This document shows, one piece after another, positions 10,343 through 21,100 of a stretch of 64,000 bases of DNA. The notes under the pieces are model-generated. The model was given only the letters and a program-made list of their open reading frames with translations. It did not search any database and was not told the origin of the DNA. Position 1 is the first letter of the stretch. Each line of letters starts with the position of its first letter. This stretch comes from Evernia prunastri. Its lineage: Eukaryota > Ascomycota > Lecanoromycetes > Lecanorales > Parmeliaceae. The DNA lies in assembly GCA_003184365.1 (NCBI GenBank), contig NKYR01000052.1, positions 124,001 to 188,000 on the forward strand, written 5' to 3'. Both the position numbers and the translations under genes were made by a program.

Positions 10343-11304
10343 ATGGAGCACAGGTACAAGATCGATCTCACTAACTATAAGAAAACTTCTTTTATATTAA
10401 CAGATGCGTCAGAAGGAGCTCTGGTAGATGGTTTTGGTCCTAGACGTATGGATGCGAAAGAGCCTCCGCCCGAACCGTCCCTGCTGTTACTCCCAAACCC
10501 AATCATTGGCTTCAACATTCAGAACAAGAAATAAGAGGAGCTCGAGTTTTCTCGAATGACAAACGTATTCTTGGAAAAAAAAAGGCGTTCGAAAGTTTTG
10601 TAATAGAGTCGATCACCAAGACCTTGATCAAATCATTGGTCATGTAGAAAACTCGACGCAGAGAGAGGATTTGATTTGATCGCTGGCAAAGGATAGGGTC
10701 TTGTCTTTTTACTCCATGGAGCCCCCTTGGGACAGAGCTAACGGATGCTGCGAAATACCTCGAATCAGTTCCATACCTAGGCAAAATCTAGGACTGCGTC
10801 GTGCTGCTCGACGAAGCCGATGTCTACCTTGAGGAACGATCTAAGGAGAGCCTGGCTCGCAATACTCTTGTTTCAGTCTTCCTGAGAATCCTCGAGTACT
10901 ACGAAGGTATCCTCATTCTCACCTCCAACAGGGTGGGGACATTGGACGAGTCTTTCAAGTCACGAATACAGCTGGCCCTCCACTACGAGAAACTAGAGCT
11001 GGCAGACAGGCGGACGATCTGGGAGAATTTCGTCCGACGCTTGGAAAAGGTTGAAGTTGGTATTGGTTTTGACGACATCAACAAACACATTCAAGATCTA
11101 GCAAGGAACGAATTGAATGGACGGCAGATCAGAAACGCCATCACTATTGCTAGGCAATTTGCGCGATATCAGGAGAAGAAGCTGAATTATGCGGACTTGC
11201 AGCAAGTTATCAAGATAGCTCTCAAGTTCGACAGGGACACAACAGAAATGCAAGGCGGGATGAATGACGACGCTAGGAAGAGGGAAGAAGGCATTCGCCC
11301 GTAG
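10343..11304 (+). pseudogene. AAA+ ATPase (DUF7025-associated type), broken
   Basis: Remnant of a large fungal AAA+ ATPase. From 5' to 3': SLLLLPNPIIGF (about 10480), KKAFESFVIESITKTLIKSL (about 10590), HGAPLG (about 10715), KYLESVPYLGKI (about 10770), then an open stretch from 10801 with Walker B (VLLDEADVYLEERS), ILILTSNRVGTLDE (sensor 1), SRIQLALHY and NGRQIRNAITIARQ (sensor 2 region), ending at 11304. The Walker A loop GxxGxGKT and what follows it are missing at the HGAPLG junction, where the frame also shifts. A TAG stands where the family has Trp just before Walker B, and the 5' piece ends in TAA after NIQNKK. The protein cannot bind nucleotide normally. Only the 3' 500 nt remain open. 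Confidence 0.75.
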
Positions 11305-14241
11305 AACATCAAGATGCACGAGAGTACGTGACCCACATCTACAAAAGGACGAAATGCTCTCAGATGTCTGCTACATGATCGCAACTAATAAGTCGATATG
11401 TACTAGTCTTCATAACATATTTCGGACACAAAGACAGCGTCTAAGGGTTGAATCTGAGCACCATTCCTCTCCCATCATATGTCTGGCCTGTATGCGACTC
11501 GTACCACTCACCCGATACCTTCTTTTAATGATTCTATGCACTCGAACCCACGTTTTCACACCGTCATTCCAGACAAATGATTGCATACTGAATTGCTCGC
11601 ACCGCTTTCGCTACAGCTGCGACTTCGAGATGGAAGCAAATTATCTCTATGGCGAACGAGCTAGGATGACCATCAGAGCGGCTCGTTGCGCTTCAAGTGA
11701 ATTAGAAGAGTTTGAAATCTGCTAACGTCGAGAAACAAATTGTGCGCAGTGAATGCTCCAAAAAAGACCCAAGATGTCTCTCTTCTTCTCGTGAACGGTC
11801 TCAAGTAATGTCTAAGCCAGCAGCATGAGAACGCAAGGACCCCCCTCCCACCGCCTGGGAATCGGAGTAGGACCCGGTCAAAGCATCCCGTGGGAGTCCC
11901 TTGCAAGATATATCTCTGACCACAATTGGCCTCCACCCATTCACGTCCCCTCTCCCCTTCTCCCCACGTGAAAAGCCCACGCACTGCGCCCAAGCTCATC
12001 CACACCGCTCTCCCCGTCAACAACAATAGCCATCAATACACGCTCAAAGTATATAGACTCTACCCAAGGCAACGAATCCCCAAAGCTCTACGCAGTCTCA
12101 ATATCACCCAATCGCCCGCGTACCTATAACGCCGAACAATGATCTCGAAGAGCATAGCCGCGCTTCTCGCATCCACTTCAGATCCTGGTCTAGAAAGATG
12201 ATCGCTATCGTTGTCAGCATGCTTGTCTTCAAGGGACTTTTCAGTACGGCATATACGTAGACATCAGTCCAGTCCCCTGGACCTCCTTCCGCCCAACGAG
12301 AAGTCGCTGCTCGGTTCAGACCACATCCAGTCGAAGTGACCTAACACCAACGCACAAATTCCTCCTCCTCTATCTCCTCCTTCCATCTCCTCCCATCTCC
12401 TCCTCCCATCCCCTCATCTCATCTCCTCCTCCCATTCCGTCCTTCCATCCGCGCCATATCGCTGCGCAGAATCAATAAACGCACACTGCACCACAGCCTG
12501 AAACCTAACCTAACCCTCATCTCCCATAGCCACATCAACCCTCTCCGTTAGTAGGAGTACTATTTCCTTGATTACTCTTGTCCGATTCTCAATAGCGCTA
12601 GTATCGTGTATAATGATTCAACGCTTTCTACATTCGACTCTCTCTTTATCATCGAACTTAATACCCATGCTGAACAATCCCATTCCATCCAACCACTCAT
12701 TATGTCCATCCCCCAATCCAACCCAGCGCAACACGATAAAACATATCAGAATACATCCAACCACACCTCAATTTTCTCCTTCATCATCCAATCCCAACCT
12801 TCTCCAAATTCCTCCCTCAATCCTCGTTCTTCATTGCAAAAACATCGGATCCTCCTTTCAAGATGGTTCCTTCCCTTAGTACACCGCAACAGCTCACAAC
12901 GTCACATCCCATCCCATCCCTCCTCACCGTTCTCCACCCTTCAATCCTCTCCGAAACTCTAGACTCCTCTCCTCCATCTCCCCCACTCCTCGGTCTCCCC
13001 CCCCCCAATCCAGAAAGAAAACATACCACATCATTCCGTCCCGAGCTCTCACCCTCCTCCACCGCCTCAAAAGATCATCTCCCCCCCTATGCTACATCTC
13101 TCCCTATCATATTATCGGATAGGCCCATATGGCACCAGATCAAGCGCTCATTACCAAAAAACGAAATCAAACAAGAATGAAACCCATCCCAATCCTCAAT
13201 ACAGCACACACCCCTCGACCACACTACCAAAAGTATCCCCCTTGTCCTCAATACGCTCAAATCGCCCCCCCCAACCCACTCCCCACTCCCCACCCCCAAC
13301 TCGCACCTTATCAATCGCCAGCTCAACCCCAAACAAACGCGCGGAAGCCGAATGAGCAGCACCAACAGCGACGATGCCAGCCCAGCCCATGGTATCCCAT
13401 TGTTATGCCCACCCGATCATATCCAGCCCAGCCCAGTCCAACCTAGCTCAACTTCCCTCTACAGCACGCATATTGAAAACCTCCCAGAAGACATCTAGAC
13501 ACACAGCACGACCTTCCAGTAATGCCTCTCTCCAATGAACGTCCGTCCACATACGTGTTCCTATCTAACTTCATCCCTGTGCCTTCTTTGTTATTATTTA
13601 TTTTGCGTTATTCCATTCCATCCCCGTCCCCTTCACTCCAATCGCTCTCATACCGTCGATTTTCCCCTTCTCCTACTCCCCTGCATTCTCCTCACCCTTT
13701 CCGTTTTCCCCTCTTCTTCGCTCTCCTCTACCATCTTCTCTCCTCAGCCTTTTCCGATCTCTTACTTCCCCCCCCCGCCGGCTCCCTCTCACACACACAC
13801 GTATAGAAGGCAAAGTAAGCAATCCAACAAGCAAACAGAAAAAAGACATTTTCACTCCACTTATCCGACGAATCCGAAAAATCCCGTGTCGAAACCGGAG
13901 CCGTGCTCATGGAACCGTAGATCTTATATAGTACTCCGTGTTTGCGATGTCAACAGTCAAACATATTGGTCTCTACGTGTTTGTATAAGCCCTGCGACTT
14001 AGTATTCTACTCAACCTAATATTTCAATCAAAAACGCCCATTTTCCGATGCTTCTTCCAAAAAGAGGTTCTATAAACTACAGAGGGCCCGCTCATTACCC
14101 AAGCAACCCTTGTCCCATTAATAACTATTCCCAGGGCAAGCGGACCAGTTCCCTCCCTCGTAAGATACCCCTTGTTTTCCCAATCATCCATGCATTCCTT
14201 CTTTACTCATTTTAACAGTCGTGTCTTTCCTTCCATCTCCA
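11305..14241. other. 2.9 kb without recognised gene; pyrimidine-rich
   Basis: From about 12350 to 13800 the + strand is dominated by C and T, with CTCC-type imperfect repeats at 12360-12450. The frames here give only Ser/Pro/His-rich translations. The segment lies 3' of velB. It may be a long 3' or intergenic transcript region; no coding gene can be supported. Confidence 0.4.
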
Positions 14242-15768
14242 TTAATCGTCATCCTCCCCTTCCCCGGGTCTCCTCTCATTGCCTCTCACCCCATCCTTCC
14301 GTATTGGAATCTTGATCCCCTGCGTCGCGAAGCACTTGCTCAGATTTGTGCTTTCAATGACTCCGGGGAATTTCTTCGCAGAGAAGACATCAAACTTGTC
14401 GCTAAACCACGATGCAAGGACGGGAGCGGAGGCGGTATTGAGAGTTTGAGCGACGTTGGGACAGCCGACGTTTACAAAGTTCATCTTCAGTCTGTCACGA
14501 CAGGTAAGCTTTGGTGAGAGCGCGCAAGTGACTGAAGTCCAAGGAAAAGGTGAGAAATACCGGAAGGAACCCTCGGTCCGCACACTAAGATCTTGCAGGA
14601 TAAACCAGACCCCCATTTCATTATTTGGGTTCGTGAGTTTGAAGGCGCTGACGCAGAGGCTACCAATGAGATTGCGAGTGAACATGCCACTCGCCTGAGA
14701 ACGAGGATCGCACGAAGGAGCACTGAGTTGTGATGGAGATAGCAAAGGGCCCTGATGTTGGTGAAGCTGCGACGGGTAGCCGGTTGGGGTTGCCGGGGCA
14801 GCCGTAGGCGTACTGTAGTAGGCTGGCTGCTGCACTCCGGATGGCGGCGGTGGCGGTGGCGGCGGTGGTTGGGAGGTATGACCTTGTTGAGGATATTGGT
14901 GTTGGAGGAACTGAGACGATGACTGTTGGTAGGCAGAGGTTGGCGGAGGTGGCGGAGGCTGGCTGTATGGTGTCGTCATCGCCACTTGCTGGAGGGTGTT
15001 GGAAGTATACGTGGGTGTGTCGTCGTTTGGTGGAGGGTAGGAGGAGGACGTTGCGGCCGAGATTGACGGAGATGAGGCGGAATGCCGGACGAGGTTCACT
15101 TCCTTTTGGGCATCCGCGGACCAGAGATCGACGGTGAGGACAAAGTAGGATGTATCTATGTCACTAAAAGAGACGACACTTCAGCTTAGTCCTGGGGTAA
15201 TGTGGAGCATCTTGAGAAAAGAAATTCAAGGTTGATTGATTGGAGGGCCACGGACTTTATGTCGAGTTCCTTATGGGTAGTGGCATCCTTAACCACGAGT
15301 CTGATACAGGGGGGTGGTGTGATTGGCCGTCTGTCCTGCACGACGCCGAGTCTCAGCTATTGGCAGTCTTGAAGCATTTGAGGTCCTCGGTCCCGACATT
15401 TGAGACCCTGCTCCACCGACTGCCCCGACCACTAACCTTGTCTCCAAATCCACACATGCGAGCCCTGACCGGTTGTTGGACAATATCCAAGCTATAGCTT
15501 TGGTCAGAAGCCCTTTCTCTCCGATGCAATGCCATCGTACGTACCTGTATATCCGGCCGTTGACCATTGTGCTTGTAGGCGAGGGATCCGACAGGTTTTG
15601 GGGAGGTAGGCTGAGACTTGGGCGTACTGCGGTGGAGGCAGAGGAGGGGTTGGGATATGAGAGGCCGTTTTCTTGACTGACGAGGGTCGCGACGTCCATG
15701 TTGGGAGTAGGGTTTAGTGATGGTAAGGGTAGTGGATGCTGTCGCTCATGTACGAGGGACATGGCCAT
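14242..15768 (-). CDS. velB: velvet-domain regulator VelB
   Basis: VelB partners VeA and LaeA (and VosA) in fungal development and secondary-metabolism control, acting in the nucleus. Five exons join in frame: 15768-15545, 15497-15437, 15335-15256, 15163-14561, 14491-14242, giving 405 aa. The velvet domain starts at about residue 70 (NGRIY, VQQPVRARMCGFGDKDRR, ITPPPCIRLVVKD) and continues with DIDTSYFVLTVDLWSAD. It is then interrupted by a Pro/Gln-rich insert (about 150-279), the hallmark of VelB. It resumes with GMFTRNLIGSL, WFILQDLSVRTEGSFRL, APVLASWFSDKFDVFSAKK and FPGVIESTNLSK, ending GIKIPIRKDG. The intron at 15255-15164 uses the rare donor GTCCGT. An alternative start is ATG 15699. Length and insert match VelB better than VosA or VelC. 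Confidence 0.9.
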
Positions 15769-16027
15769 GTAGAAGGGAGGAAGTTGCTCTTCGAGCTCAG
15801 GATGTTCGTGGGGACGCGTCTTTCTGAGTTTACAAGGGATGGTGTGATGGCTCTTGGTGCCAATTGAAAATTGAGGAAGGAACCGTGTGCATGTATGTGA
15901 TCAGAGTGTAAAAGTAGGTCAACGGGGAAGTTAAGAGAGAGAGTGTGTGTATGTATATGTTTTTTGTATATGAATAAGATGAAGTGTGTGGGTAGGTTTT
16001 CTTGAGATGCAATAGTTGATTGGCATA

Positions 16028-16110
16028 GAGTATGATTGATTGAGTGAAAAGGAAGAGATTGATTGATTGATTGAATGATTGAACGATTGAATGAATGAAT
16101 GAATGAATGG
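16028..16110. repeat. imperfect TTGA/GAAT tetranucleotide repeat
   Basis: Runs of TGAT/TGAA units, ending in five tandem GAAT units near 16087-16108. Confidence 0.85.
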
Positions 16111-16356
16111 AGATAGATGCCAATCCCCCAAATCTAAGGACTACCTTAGGTACCCTAAATGATCGACTAACCAACTAAACATCTAACTAAATAATTGACT
16201 AGAGTACCCCAGTATGGAATATAAAGTAAGTTAAGTACCCCCCCAGTCTCCCCAGTCTCCCCCAAAGTCCCTCCAGTCCCGCCCCAACCTCCAAGCCGAT
16301 TTCATTGGCTCTTCGGGCCCTGGGGGGGGAGCTTGAACGGGGCTGAAAAAACCTTA

Positions 16357-16391
16357 AAGCTTCAAGCTCGGCTTCTCGGCGCTTGAAGCTT
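16357..16391. repeat. hairpin, 11-nt perfect arms
   Basis: AAGCTTCAAGC (16357-16367) pairs with GCTTGAAGCTT (16381-16391) across a 13-nt loop. Several partial GCTTGAAG/CTTAGC copies surround it, so it may be part of a repeat element. Confidence 0.7.
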
Positions 16392-16876
16392 AGCCTTTTG
16401 CTTAGGATTTGCTTAACTGACTTAGCTTGAAGATTAGCTCTCGAGCGGATCGACGAAGTCGAAATGTTGAACCAGAACCCCGGGCTCCTTGCCAAGGAAA
16501 AGTCAAGGGAAAGCCCAAGTGGCATTTTGAACCTAAGTACCACTCCCGGCCCGCCCTTTCCCAGCAAACTTGAGGTCCTGCTCATCAATATATCTTAGGT
16601 ATCTATCGATCACCATGAATTACACAGATTGGTTTTTTCCCCTACGTCATTATTGTACCTGGATGCCTTCAATATACCTAACCTCTGAAATGCTTTAATC
16701 GAATTGACGCAGTTACCGCCCACACAAATAATAATAAGAAAGATATCCCACCGTACCAACCAAATCTCGCATAACTGACTCGCATCATCCCATCCATCCA
16801 TCCCCTCCATCCCCCAAAAAACCGATTTCCCCGCTTGCAGATTGTGCACGCCTGCCAACCTATCACATCATTCCCG

Positions 16877-16896
16877 GCACACACACACACACACAC
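16877..16896. repeat. (CA)n microsatellite
   Basis: About ten CA units followed by a C run. Confidence 0.9.
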
Positions 16897-18050
16897 CCCC
16901 CCGCAACTACCAGATCTCTTTCCAGACCAAGGTTTTCATCCCCGCCCCCCTCCTGCGGCTCAGAGATTCGGGAAAACGGTGTTTTGTGCGACTAGGCTAG
17001 GCCGACTTTCTCTCGGCCGAGTGGTGATGACTGATATTACCTCTATATCGTGGCATTTACCATGACTAGCTATGCGTTTACTCCGGTATATCATCTTAGG
17101 TACTATGCAAAAAGCGTCACAGATATATCAATTAAAATATACTTCGAAAAGCGTAGGTAGGGTACTGTATGACCCGCTTTCCCAACCCACGCACACAAAA
17201 TCTCTCAGTTTTATCATTCTTTTCTTTAAGACACCGAGAAAGAAAGAAAAAACGATGTATTTCTCCAGACCGAGTTGACCCGGATCCTTCGTCTTTCCCC
17301 TAGTCGGTAAAAGTAAGTGTGGTACCTCGGCCGTCAAGGAAGGGGAGTAAAGGTCCCTACATCTGCAGTCGGCTCGTTAAGGAAGAAGGAAGCCCACTTG
17401 ACTACTTACTACCCTTGCTGACTCGACTGGCATGACACACACACACAGATAAATCCTGAAAGGTGGGTAGAGTATTGAACGCGTTTTACTCATTACTTTC
17501 TTCTCATCTTCAAACGTTCCTCAACCCATGGCTAATACGTAAATATGTATGTAATACCCCATGCAAATACTAATGCAAGTCTTCAAGAATTGCATTGCTA
17601 GTTGAAATTTGAACTCCCAGGCGGCAACAGCCGGGCAATAAATACTTCGGATTTCTTTTCCCTCGACGCTTAAACACTTTGTACTCCAGCACCTTCAGCT
17701 GGAGATCGGGTATCTATACTACACATGTATCATCACGCCCTGATTCCCCCCTCCCATACATATGGAATGGAAAAAGACAAGGAAAGAAAAATAAAAGAAA
17801 GAAAAGGGAAAAAAACAGTACTAGTAGACAAGGCTGCTGCAATGCGCATGCCTCCCGTCGCTCGTAAACGCGTACATCTCATGCCGACTCCACATCCCTG
17901 CGCAGAATGAAACCCTCGCTCGCTCCGATATGCGCCCCTCAGCTTAAAGTACATGATCAAAAGGACGATCATAATGATCCCCGGGCATGCATAGAACAAA
18001 GGAAAGAATGACGTGCGTCTGCATGACTCGCTCGCGATGGGTTACTCCTC

Positions 18051-18081
18051 GGTAGCAGACAGCTACCTTATGTCTGCTACC
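18051..18081. repeat. hairpin, 10-nt perfect arms
   Basis: GGTAGCAGAC (18051-18060) pairs with GTCTGCTACC (18072-18081) across an 11-nt loop. It lies about 100 nt past the stop codon of the RhoGEF gene, probably in its 3' UTR. It could act in 3'-end formation or transcript stability. Confidence 0.7.
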
Positions 18082-18181
18082 GTATCCGCTATGCTGCAAT
18101 ACTGCTCGACCTATGTGTGGCCTAGAGGCGCAAAGTCGAACATGTGAAAGGGTGATTGGCCACGTTCCATGCTGTGGAGCT

Positions 18182-21100
18182 TCACGAGGCCAGCTTGACG
18201 AAGTGCTTGTTCCATATCCAGCCGACCAGGTTGTCAGCGTCATCTTGATTCTTCGCAAGCCAGAGCTCGCCCTTCTCGCCAATGACATCGAAGATCTAGA
18301 GCACGAGGTCAGTACGGCGTCGAACCGCCCGTCAGAAAGGACATCAAACTTACTTCACCCGCCACGTAGGTCAGATAGGGATAGCCTGCTTCTTTCCGTG
18401 CACGATCAATATTGAATTCGTACACGCTCGCTGCAAGGAAGATGACATTGAATCCCTTCTGTCCTTGCCCCGCGACAGGCGATTGATTGCGTGGGGAGTC
18501 GGACATTGGCATGGCCGAGGAGAAGAAACCGGAATATCGAGCAGAAGGTGAGTTGGCGCGATGCTGAGATGTCGGACCGCTCGGAGGATATGTGCTACCT
18601 GACGAGTCCCTACCGACACGCGTCGAGTCTTCACTGAGATGGCTAATGCTGGAATGGTCAACACTTGGCCGAGATAGAGACGGTGAAGGTTCCGTGTAAG
18701 TCCGGGGGGCTGCGGTGATCACACGCCCAGGCGTCGAGCTGACAGGTGTTGTGCTGTTGGAGTAAGAGTGGTAGCTGCCAGGCACCTCTGGTGTCCGTGG
18801 ACTATGGCCAGAGAGGGTAGAATTGGCCCGCATGCGGCGAATAGGTTCCACGTAATTCCCTGTCGGCTGTCCTGCAGGCGCAAGCTGAATCCCGTCGCCA
18901 ACGGTAAAGAAACTTCCGCTGCCTCGGGCCCCAAAGTCCGGCTTGGGCAATATAGGTGACTTGTCACTGCTGACCGAAAGCGTACGCCGTTTCGCAAGTT
19001 CCAGTGACGAAGCTTGCCGCTGAGAAGCGCTGTCGTCACCATTAAATGTACTCGAGGGGGAGAGAAAGTTGGCGGCGTCGTTGAGCATGGATCCGTTGCA
19101 AACGCCAAGGGAAAGGACTTGAGCTTCGAAGAAAGCAAAATCACCAGTAAAGGCGTCAATGATGTCTTGCGCCTTGCTCGGTATTTTGTCGTCATCAATG
19201 GCTTGGGTAAGCTTTCTTCGCCAGATAATGTGCCATTGCAATTGAAGCTGAACGAAATTGTTAAGACAGGCTTCCACCAATTTGCCTGTCAAAGAGAACA
19301 GCTTCGGCAGCTCGTCCTTGAGGGTATCGTTGACTGCTATGAATTGTTCGCCTTGCTCGATGGTCTTCTTGTCTGGCTTGTCCCCCCGGTCTTTGATGGC
19401 TTTGAAACGCGCGTAGTCCATGATTCGCTTGTTACGTTTCTGTGTTAACTTTTGAGGGCCTTCGTAGAGTTTCAACAGTGTCATCATGGGTTCGATCACG
19501 TTCTTGCGAACAGCAGCGATCTGACTTTGGTTAGAGCTGTTTATCAAAGAGTCAGTGCGAGAGAACTTACATGGTCCGTCAGAGCGGTCATCGACATTTC
19601 CCTCGTGGACATCCGAAATTTTCGCCACTTGCTCTCGACCTCCGGGTAGCCTGTCTGACTGACATCGATATGCGCCTCCATGGCCAGAACAAATTCGCAA
19701 AAGCGATTCATGAACATTTGAACATCATTGGTGTACATTTCCACGTCCCTCATAACAACCTGAAGCTGGAAGAAACACGAGCCGAATTTATCGTAAACCG
19801 CTGAATAGGCTTTGTCTTCCACCATATCAGACAGGCCAACCTGCTGTCGGAGCTTCTCTGTTCGACGACCAAAAGCTTTGGCGAGGCCCATGCGAACATC
19901 TGACTCCTTGCGTTTTCTGTTACTTGTCACCTGCTCCATAATATCGGCACGCCTCTTCATCTCGTTGATCCTCATGGATATGCCTTTGCTCTCTCGAACA
20001 GCAATGTCCAAAGCTGTATAATCAGGATGGTTCTCTGGCGTTGCTTCCAACAGTTGATCCAGTAACAATGGATACTTGAGTATCCGCTGAACCGGCTTTA
20101 CCAGTAGAGAATCGAGGTCCCAAGCAGAGGTTAGATCGTGAGCATAAGCTCGGCATTCCTTTAGCCAGATTTGCACCTTGGGATTCTTCTGCAGCACTTG
20201 AAGCTTTTGGTTGGCAGCATCATGATTTTTCAGATACTCAGCGTATACCTTTTCCATGTTCGCCATGTGGTGGCCAAATGCCTCCCCAATGAAGGTCTTA
20301 CGGTCCTTGTCATCATCACTAAGCTCGATACCATTTAACGAGGACTGATCGTCAGTGTTCCCGCTATAAGACGTTGCACTGCTGACACGGTTGCTTCGCC
20401 ACCGTTTGGACTTTGGCAATACATAGACTGATTTGGAAGCTCCCTTCAAAGCGTCAAGAAAGTTGGTGGAGAAGGCGACGATCTGGTCGGAATTGCCAAA
20501 CAAGGTTTTCACGTCTTCTGCTGAAATGATTATGACATTCGAGGTGCCTTTGTAGATGTCGTCAACTACTTTCATGTCCTGGCCGAAGGAGTGCTCCGTG
20601 TCAACGAGCTCCTTGATGATATGCCTCCGTCTCGTCAAGCGCTTCTGGTCTGGAGACGGCGACGAAGTTTTCGAAGTGGAGTCCGTCGACACTGACGGTC
20701 CCTCCACACTTGGTCGGTCTTCAAATAGAGAAGAGGACCCAGATAGCTGCACAGATGAATCGATTGACCTCGAGGGGCGTGATGACTCCTGGCTGGGATG
20801 AGAGGACACCATAGCATCATGAGCCGGAAGTTTATCAGGGTAGACGCTTGGAGTGACAGGATCGGCTGGGGGTGGCGGCGGTGAATGCATGGGAATTGGC
20901 GGTGGAGGTATGACTGGAGAGTCAGTTTTCTGAGGCGGCATGATGTTGATCGCTAGTCCGAGTCCTTGGATTGGAGGTAATTGGGGACGAGAGTCCGCAG
21001 CTGGCTGGCCAGTCGGGTCTGGCATCTGTGCTAATTCTCTCCTCGAAGGTTTCCGGTCTTTTGGTGGTAATGAAGGCTTCTCCTCGATGGGGCTGTCGGC

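Larger units (their letters stand above)
15769..18181. other. long upstream region of velB
   Basis: 2.4 kb between velB and the 3' end of the RhoGEF gene, both on the minus strand. It contains simple repeats, two perfect-arm hairpins (listed separately), C-rich stretches near 16235-16290 and no gene I can support. Part is probably the velB promoter and leader; velvet genes often have long 5' regions. Confidence 0.4.

Noticed and set aside
12568..13446. Overlapping Ser/Pro/His-rich frames
   Set aside because: Low-complexity pyrimidine-rich DNA; no conserved motif and several frames open at once.
15830..16174. 114-codon minus-strand frame
   Set aside because: Runs through a tetranucleotide repeat; translation is Ser/His/Ile low complexity.
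16199..16588. 129-codon minus-strand frame
   Set aside because: Arg/Ser/Gly-rich, overlaps the hairpin repeat and C-rich block; looks like repeat debris.
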